Assembly (NCBI GenBank): GCA_012931725.1
Contig: CM022949.1
Location: 45,594,413-45,658,412 of the forward strand
Length of the DNA: 64,000 nt
From: Litsea cubeba
Taxonomy: Eukaryota > Streptophyta > Magnoliopsida > Laurales > Lauraceae
Direction: 5' to 3'
In this document: positions 56,453 to 64,000 of the stretch, in pieces
Layout: each line of letters opens with the position of its first letter
How positions within the stretch are numbered: the first letter of the stretch is position 1
Made by a program: the position numbers and the translations under genes
Notes under the pieces: model-generated
Databases searched by the model: none
Told to the model about the DNA's origin: nothing
Seen by the model: the letters and a program-made list of their open reading frames with translations, nothing else

Positions 56453-57230
56453 AAAACTCAATCCCACATGATGTTTTCAGCAACCCCACATGATCTTTTT
56501 AGAACTCAACCACACATGATGTTAAACTTTCAAAATTTAAAATGTGCATCATCTAATACCCTAAAAAATCCCGTCACAACTGTTCTTACTTAGAGTTGTT
56601 TCCACTTACAATGGAACTATATGCTGATATCATGCACTAAAAACTGGCTTTTTCAAGATGGAGAAGAGGGGAGGAGGAGGAGGAGGAGGAGGAGGTAGCC
56701 TCCTGTAATCAAAATGTGTTTGTCTGCAAAGCTCCCTTGATCACTTGAAATGGGTTTGGCTTAAAAAATCCCATTTCACTTGAAATGGGGCTGGCTGTAA
56801 AATTCCCATTTCTGTAATCAAAATGGGTTTGGCTTGAAAAATCCCTTGATCACTTGAAATGAGTACTTGAAACGGGTTTGGTTGTAAAAACCATGTTTCT
56901 GGAATGAATTGGATTTGCCAAGCTCTAACATGCTATTTCTCCTGTTCTCTGCTTCAATGAATCATTTGAAATGGGTTTCTCACGGGCCATTGTAGAAGAT
57001 GAGCAGACCCTCTTGTCATCTCTTCCATCCACCGGGACATCCATTTGAAGAAGAAATGTATTGGAAAATGTTAAAAAGTTATGATATCGTGACTTAAGGG
57101 ACATCCACTTGAAGATGAGCAGACCCTCTCGTTATCTCTTCCTCCTCCCTCCTCCCTCCTCCCTCCTCCTCTTCCTCCTCCTCCCCTCTTCTCCATCCAG
57201 AAAAAACCCAATTTTTATTTGGGTTCCCGC
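56453..57230. other. no gene recognised; GGA and CCT microsatellites
   Basis: (GAG/GGA)n at about 56665-56698 and (CCT)n at about 57140-57195. The words AAAATGGGTTTGGCTTGAAA and CACTTGAAATGGG recur at 56740-56900, an imperfect short-period repeat. Confidence 0.55.
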
Positions 57231-57234
57231 AGAA

Positions 57235-57272
57235 TGGTCGATATCGACCATAAAAGTGGTCGATATCGACCA
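57235..57272. repeat. twin palindrome TGGTCGATATCGACCA
   Basis: Two perfect 16-bp palindromes, 57235-57250 and 57257-57272, separated by six bases. They share the GTCGATATCGAC core with the 66-bp units at 47896 and 56321. Confidence 0.8.
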
Positions 57273-57843
57273 TTCGCTAAACGACAAAAAAGAAAAAGAA
57301 AAATGCACATGTAGAGCCTTATCCATGTCCATGGTAAATACAACACCTCCGAAGTGGTATAGGATCCTACAGGGCTCTACCAGGTAAATTCCTCTAATTT
57401 TTTATTTGAATCTACCATTAGGTGGGCCGTGGGCCAAATTGAAGTCCAAATGTTACCTTTAGAAGGGGGGGGGGGTCGGGAATAAGTGACTAGGTCACTA
57501 GGGCATTCGATGCCCTTTTGGTTTCGCCAGAACAAAGGCATCGAGAGACACAGAGGGAAAAGGAGGGAGGGATGCTGCAATTCAATGCTGCTGCTGCTGT
57601 GGTGGCTGTTGGTGGCTGCTGCTAGCGTTGCTGGTGCTGCTGCTGGTGCTCCTTCTATCCAAGTATGTCTCCTTGCAACTGTTGTTCTCTTTTCCTTTCT
57701 TTCTTTGGTTCTTCCTTTTTTCTTCTTCTTGTACTAGCAGTTTCTTTCTTTTGTTCTTTCTTTATTTCTTCTTCAATATACCTGGTTGGACGAATATACA
57801 GGGGTAGGGACTTTTCTTCTTCTGTTTGTTTGTTTTTTTTTCT
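57273..57843. other. no gene recognised; TGC microsatellite and CT-rich stretch
   Basis: A GCTGCTGCTG-rich segment at about 57580-57655 and a TTC-rich segment after 57680. The plus-strand frame at 57486-57737 is simple-sequence Leu/Ala and is not supported as a gene. Confidence 0.5.
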
Positions 57844-58010
57844 TACTACAACACCGTTACGTAGCGCCGCTATGTCAATGTAGCGGCCTGTCATGCGTAG
57901 CGACAGCTACGGGCCGCTATAGTTGTAAGCGCCGATAAGTACCGAAAAGAGTAGTGGTGGTCCGATTTTGCGGTCGATTCGCTACATATCGGCCGCTATT
58001 TACATCCTTG
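57844..58010 (+). mobile_element. CACTA-like terminus fragment
   Basis: ACTACAACACCG at 57845 is followed by GC-rich short units (TAGCGCCGCTA, TAGCGGCC, TAGCGACAGCTA, GGCCGCTAT) in both orientations. This is the usual look of a CACTA subterminal zone and a third unit type in this window. The other end was not found. Confidence 0.4.
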
Positions 58011-59589
58011 CAAGGGAGAGTTTTTATTAATCAAACAACTTGTACATGCGGAGGGATTACCATCCTTTATATAGAGTATAGACTCTCATCAAACCATGAA
58101 AGATTATATCATTAATTGGGCCCTTATTAATCTTCTCACTAATTACTCTCATCAAAGCGTCAAAGATTATATAGCGAACTTGGTCCCATTTTAGTAGATA
58201 TATTGAATCTCACTTATTAGTCTCTACATTATGAAACAAAGTAAATCAAATTAAATGAAAGATTTAAGATTTTGAATTTGTTTAGATAGACCCCATGTGA
58301 AGTATTAAATGTAAGGATTTTTCAATCTTAGTAAGATTTTGGCTGGGTTATCCCTTGACAAGATTTTTGTGAATTGTCATCTCCTTGAAAAATTAAGAGG
58401 TAAGGTAAAAGATGGTTAATAATACTTTATGAGATATTTAAGGGAAAGGGAATGAAGTAGCATTGAATGTTAGCATTTTTCAATCATGTAATACATCGGC
58501 CGAATTAGACGAATTTTGTAAATCATCCAAGATATTAAGAGGCAGTTGTAATGGGCAAGGTAAAAGATGGTTAGTTTAAAATCTAAATCCCTAAATAATA
58601 GGCACTTAGATAGAGAACCAAGATTGGAGGATTATGGATCTGAGGATACTTACAGTGAAAGTTTTTATGAATGCTAGAATTGTGTATCTCTTGTCAAGAT
58701 AGGAAATCATAGCTCATTGTAGATTAGATTAGGGAATTAAATTCTCCAATATTATCGAATTGAGACTCAATTTCACAATCAATTGCAAAATTGGAGTCCA
58801 ATTTGGCAATTGATTCCTATCCCTTTCATATATCAAAACTAGCACAACAACCCGTGCTTAGTACAGGAATGTCCACCAATAACTGAAAAGTATATTTATT
58901 GATTTATTAAAACTTAAAGTACACAAAATCAGTCCTCAAATACTCATAACAATGATTTGGTGATTATGATAGGGATAGAAATGAAGTTCTTGCAAAAAAA
59001 GTAAAAAGTGGGAAGAAGAAGAGGTGGTTACATGTTGGAAGTGGAGAGTGGTTACATATTAGAAGTGGGGAGTTATAACTCCCTGCTGTGATTGCACAAT
59101 CCACACATCCTTCAATAATTTGGAACCCGAAGTGCTGATTGGTAGATGAGATCCTAATATTTCGATACCATAAACCATTAGTTTTTCTAAAGAAGAGGCT
59201 GTTGTATCTACACCTTTAAGGAGAAACACATTTCATTTACTTTGGTTATTTAAAAAAAGGAAAGAAAGCAGATAAGGGTCGAATTACTTTCCTACTCTAA
59301 CAGCTAGTTACGATGAGGAGAAAAGTAGAGAGGATAAATTCTTTTCTCTAGAGAAATATCTTTATCCTGCTTTGATTTCTCATAGAGACCAAAGTAATTC
59401 TCCTCTGAACTAAATTTACTACAAAAGTAGGAGAAATGATTCTTTTCATCAAAGGGGTGTAGAAAACACCCTTTTTTCTAGTCAAGCTGAACTTTTACCA
59501 TCTAAAATTGAAATTTAATCATTTAAAATTTACCTTTTTGTGAATAATAGTTTTCAAAATGGATTTTCTCCAACATAGTTTTTGAATGC
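58011..59589. other. about 1.6 kb with no gene recognised
   Basis: AT-rich unique-looking sequence. No domain, repeat or terminus recognised on either strand. Confidence 0.5.
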
Positions 59590-62500
59590 ACAATGGAGAA
59601 TTAGTGCTAGAGAAAAAACATGCTGAACCTCGGAACGAACACTATGCTCGAGGGTAGAGTGACTCGTAGGAACTGACGGCTCGCAAAGAGGACTCCCGGT
59701 TAGAGATTTACGAGCGAAAACACAGGATTCTCCAACACTTAGGCTCCAAAACGGCCCGTCGGGGGTCCGGAACGGGAAACGGACCCTCCATAAATCAGAA
59801 ACCGACAAGAGCACTTTGTTCGATGGTAGAGTGACTCGTAGGAACTGACGGCTCGCAAAGAGGACTCCCGGTAAGAGTGTTACGAGCGAAAACACAGGAT
59901 TCTCCAACACTTAGGCTCCAAAATGGCCCGCCGGGAGTCCGGAATGTGAAACAGCCCCTCCATAAATCGAAAACCGGCACGAGCACTTCCCTCGAGGGTA
60001 GAGTGACACGTAGGAACTGACGGCACGAAAATAGGACTCCTGGTTAGAGAGTTATAAGCGAAAACAAATGATTCTCCAACACTTTGGCTCCAAAAAGGCT
60101 CGTCGCGAGTCCGGAACGGGAAACGGCCCCTCCAGTAATCAAAAACTGGAACGAGCACTTCGCTCGAGGGTAGAGTGACTCCTAGATACTGACGGCACGC
60201 AACTAGGACTCTCGGTTAGAGAGCTACGAGTGAAATCATAGGTTTCTCCAACACTTAGGTTCCAAAATGGCCCGCCAGGGGTCCGAAATGGGAAACGGCC
60301 CCTACAAAAATCGAAAACTGGCACGAGCACTTCGCTCGAGGGTAGAGCGACTCGTAGGAACTACCAGGTTGCAAATTGGACTCCCGGTTAGAGAGTAACG
60401 AGCAAAAACATAAGATTTTCCAACACTTAGGCTCCAAAACGGCCCACCGGGAGTCCGGAATGTGAAACAACCCCTCCATAAATTGGAAACCGGCATGAGC
60501 ACTTCGCTCGAGGGTAGAGTGACTCGTAGGAACTGACGGCATGAAAATAGGACTCCCGGTTAGAGAGTTACGAGCGAAAACATATGATTCTCCAACACTT
60601 TGGCTCCAAAACGGCCCGCCGGGGATCCTGAACGAAAAACGACCCCCCCCAAAAATCGAAAACCGGCATGAGCACTTCGCTCGAGGGTAGAGTGACTCCT
60701 AGGAACTGACGGCAGGCAAATAGGACTCCCGGTTAGAGAGTTACGAGTGAAATCATAGGATTCTCCAACACTTATGCTCCAAAATGGCCCGCTGGGGGTC
60801 CGGAATGGGAAACGGCCCCTCCAAAAATTGAAAACTGCCACGAGCACTTTGCTCAAGGGTAGAGTCACTCGTAGGAACTGACCGCACGCAAATAGGACTC
60901 CCGGATAGTGAGTTACGACCGATAACATAGGATTTTCTAGAACTTAGGCTCCAAAAAGGCCCGCCCGGGGTCTAGAATGGGAAATGACCCCTCCAAAATT
61001 CGAAATCTGGCACGAGCACTTTGTTCGAGGGTAGAGTGACTCATAGGAGCTGGTGGCACGCAAATAGGACTCCCGGTTAGAGACTTACGGGCGAAAACAT
61101 AGGATTTTCCAACACTTAGGTTGCAAAACGACCCGCTGGGGCTCCGGAATGGGAAACAGCCCCTACAAAAATTGGAAACCAGTACGAGCACTTCGCTTGA
61201 GGGTAGAGTGACTCATAGGAACTGCCAGCTCGCAAATAGGAATCCCGGTTAGAGAGTTACGAGCGAAAACATAAGATTCTCCAACACTTAGGCTCCAAAA
61301 CAGCCCGCTGGGAGTCCGGAATGTGAAACAGCCCCTCCGTAAATCGGAAACCGGCACAAGCATTTCCCTCGAGGGTAGAGTGACTCGTAGGAACTGACGG
61401 CACGAAAATAGGACTCTTGGTTAGAGAGTTACGAGCGAAAACATATGATTCTCCATCACTTTGGCTCCAAAACGGCCCGCCGCGGGTCCGGAATGGGAAA
61501 CGGCCCCTCCAATAATCGGAAACCGACACGAGCGCTTCGCTCGAGGGTAAAGTGACTCCTAGGAACTGACGGCACACAAATAGGACTCCCGGTTAGAGAG
61601 TTACGAGTGAAATCATAGGATTCTCCAACACTTATGCTCCAAAACGGCCCGTCGGGGGTCCGGAACGGGAAACGGACCCTCCAAAAATCAAAAACCGGCA
61701 CGAGCACTTTGCTCGAGGGTAGAGTGACTCGTAGGAATGGACGGCTCGCAAAGAGGACTACCGGTTAGAGAGTTACGAGCGAAAACACAGGATTCTCCAA
61801 CACTTAGGCTCTAAAACGGCCCGTCGGGGGTCTGGAATGGGAAACGGACCCTCTATAAATCGGAAACCGGCACGAACACTTTGCTCGAGTGTAGAATGAC
61901 TCGTAGGAACTGACAGCTCGCAAAGAGGACTCCCGGTTAGAGAGTTACGAGTGAAAACACAGGATTATCCAACACTTAGGCTCCAAAACGGCCCGTCGGG
62001 GGTCCGGAATTGGAAACAGACCAGCCATAAATCGGAAACCGACACGAGCACTTTGTTCGATGGTAGAGTGACTCGTAGGAACTGACGGCTCGCAAAAAGG
62101 ACTCCCGGTTAGAGAGTTACGAGTGAAAACACAGGATTCTCCAACACTTAGGCTCCAAAACGGCCCACCGAGGGTCCGGAACGGGAAACGGACCCTTTAT
62201 AAATCGGAAACCGGCATGAACACTTTGCTCGAGGGTAGAGTGACTCGTAGGAACTGACGGCATGCAAAGAGGACTCCCGGTTAGAGAGTTAGGAGCGAAA
62301 ACACAAGATTCTCCAACACTTGGGCTCCAAAATGGCCCGCCGGGGGTCCGGAATGTGAGACAACCCCTCCAAAAACTGGAAACCGGCACGAGCACTTTGG
62401 TTGGGGGTAGAGTGACTCGTAGGAACTGACGGCACGGAAATAAGACTCCCGGTTAGAGAGTTACGACCGAAAACATAGGATTTTCCAGAACTTAGGCTCC

Positions 62501-64000
62501 AAAAAGGCCCGCCGGGGGTCTAGAATGGGAAACGACCCCTCCAAAAATCAAAATCCGGGACGAGCACTTTGTTCGAGGGTAGAGTGAGTCATAGGAATTG
62601 GTGGCACGCAAATAGGACTCCCGGATAGAGACTTACGGGCGAAAACATAGGATTTTCCAACACTTAGGCTGCAAAACGGCCCGCCGGGGGTTCGGAATGG
62701 GAAACAACCCCTACAAAAATCGGAAACCGGCACGACACTTCGCTCGAGGGTAGAGTGACTCATAGGAACTGCCAGCTCGCAAATAGGACTCCCGGTTAGA
62801 GAGTAACGAGCGAAAACATAAGATTCTCCAACACTTAGGCTCCAAAACGGCCCGCCGGGAGTCCGGAATGTGAAACAGCCCCTCCATAAATCGGAAACCA
62901 GCACGAGCACTTCCCTCGAGGGTAAAGTGACTCGTAGGAACAGACGGCATGAAAATAGGAGTCCTGGTTAGAGAGTTACAAGCGAAAACATATGATTCTC
63001 CAACACTTTGGCTCCAAAAAGCCCCGCCGCGGGTCCGGAATGGGAAACGGCCCCTCCAATAATCAAAAACCAGCACGAGCACTTCGATCGAGGGTAGAGT
63101 GACTCCTAGATACTGACAGCACCCAACTAGGACTCTCGGTTAGAGAGCTACGGGTGAAATCATAGGTTTCTCCAACACTTAGCCTCCAAAACTGCCCGCC
63201 AGTGGTCCGGAATGGGAAACCGCCGCTACAAAAATCGAAAACAGGCACGAGCACTTCGCTCGAGGGTAGAGTGACTCGTACGAACTGCTAGGTTGTAAAT
63301 AGGACTCCCGGTTAGAGAGTCACGAGTGAAAACATAAGATTCTCCAATACTTAGGCTCCAAAACGGCCCACCGGGAGTCCGAAATGTGAAACAGCCCCTC
63401 CATAAATTGGAAACCGGCATGAGCACTTCGCTCGAGGGTAGAGTGACTCGTAGGAACTGACGGCACGAAAATAGGACCGGTTAGAGAGTTACGAGCGAAA
63501 ACATATGATTCTCCAACACTTTATCTCCAAAACGGCTTGCCGAGGGTCCTGAACGGAAAACGGCCCCTCCAATAATCGAAAACCGGCACGTGCACTTCGC
63601 TCGAGGGTAGAGCGACTCGTAAGAACTGACGGCTCGCAAATTGGACTCTCGGTTAGAGAGTTACGAGTGAAAACATTGGATTTTCCAACACTTAGGCTCC
63701 AAAACGGCCCGTCGAGGGTCCTGAACGGGAAATGGCCCCTACAAAAATTCGAAAACCGGCACGGGTACTTCGCTCGAGGGTAGAGTCGCTCGTAGGAACT
63801 GACGGCACACAAATAGGACTCCTGGTTAGAGAGTTACGACCGAAAACATAGGATTTTCCAGAACTTAGGCTCGAAAACGGCCCGCCTAGGGTCCGGAACG
63901 GGAAACGACCCCTCCAAAAATCAAAAACCGGCATGAGCACTTCGCTCGAGGGTAGATTGACTCCTACGAACTGACGGCATGCAAATAGGAGTCCCGGTTA
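59590..64000. repeat. satellite array, ~172-bp monomers, 17-mer higher-order period
   Basis: The marker GTAGAGTGAC recurs at 59654, 59826, 59998, 60170, 60344, 60514 and 60687, giving a monomer of 170-174 bp (mode 172), about 25 copies to the right edge. Monomer landmarks are AGGACTCCCGGTTAGAGAG, GATTCTCCAACACTTAGGCT, CAAAACGGCCCGCCGGGG and GGCACGAGCACTTCGCTCGA. Distinct variants recur at long range: the TTCCCTCGAGGGTA variant at 59998, 61375 (+1377, 8 monomers) and 62922 (+1547, 9 monomers); the monomer at 60514 matches 63438 (+2924, 17 monomers). Minus-strand open frames inside are one-monomer artefacts. Confidence 0.93.

Noticed and set aside
57486..57737. 83-residue frame resembling a signal peptide (Leu/Ala-rich)
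   Set aside because: Its hydrophobic run is a translated TGC/GCT microsatellite and CT-rich tract.
59554..63940. Series of minus-strand open frames with similar proteins (GGPFWSLSVGESYVFAR types)
   Set aside because: They are translations of the 172-bp satellite monomer; each frame lasts about one monomer because 172 is not a multiple of three. No start context or independent conservation.
59590..64000. CRISPR array
   Set aside because: The repeats are contiguous 172-bp monomers without unique spacers and the DNA is plant nuclear.

Overview
This is a stretch of flowering-plant nuclear DNA dominated by transposable elements. The evidence for a plant is plant-type LTR retrotransposons primed from initiator-Met tRNA, CACTA and hAT transposons with plant-specific domains, an interrupted HAK/KUP potassium-transporter gene with GT-AG introns, and a plant mobile domain (PMD) gene. 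No bacterial or organellar genes, RNA genes or CRISPR arrays were seen. The species cannot be named from the sequence. No clearly functional host gene was found; both recognisable cellular genes are broken.

Layout. 1-1567: 5' end of a decayed Copia element on the minus strand. 1568-2638: a tandem duplication ending in a very short LTR-like segment, then the 3' end of a hAT transposon. 3083-4015: a solo LTR with target duplication CATTG. 4339-14281: a nearly intact, very young Ty3/gypsy chromovirus (Tekay/Del-like) with 2.47-kb LTRs, target duplication GTAGA and one stop codon in pol; it sits about 200 bp upstream of the start codon of the next gene. 14488-27268: seven exons of a HAK/KUP potassium-transporter pseudogene. 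Its introns hold a MITE-like inverted repeat, a 4.76-kb CACTA transposon (16442-21204, duplication ATT) and a 2.7-kb solo LTR (23278-25981, duplication TGATT). 27590-28335: two inverted LTR-like arms. 28436-29961: a PMD (MAIN-like) pseudogene, minus strand. 32900-35887: a hAT transposon with BED finger and DUF659, minus strand, broken.

35888-47895: a complex of three copies of one long LTR (about 2.5 kb), two direct and one inverted, with 3'-internal fragments and a 5' leader carrying diverged tandem repeats. 47959-56313: a complete but pol-less Copia/Sirevirus-like element (duplication GTCGA) with a gag-like ORF, a second ORF resembling the plant transposon-associated protein domain, and a 14-bp inverted repeat bracketing the polypurine tract; it split an older 66-bp tandem repeat. 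56320-59590: low-information DNA with palindromes, microsatellites and a CACTA-like terminus. 59590-64000: a satellite of about 172-bp monomers with a 17-monomer (2924-bp) higher-order period, continuing past the right edge.

The most unusual theme is that four unrelated repeat families each carry clusters of 12-18-bp perfect CG-containing palindromes (AACGTTCGAACGTT, TCGGTTAACCGA, TGTCGGTCGACCGACA, TGGTCGATATCGACCA), mostly inside LTRs. The satellite higher-order structure and the gag-only element are the other best candidates for follow-up. Coordinates of element ends are read directly where target duplications are quoted and are approximate elsewhere.
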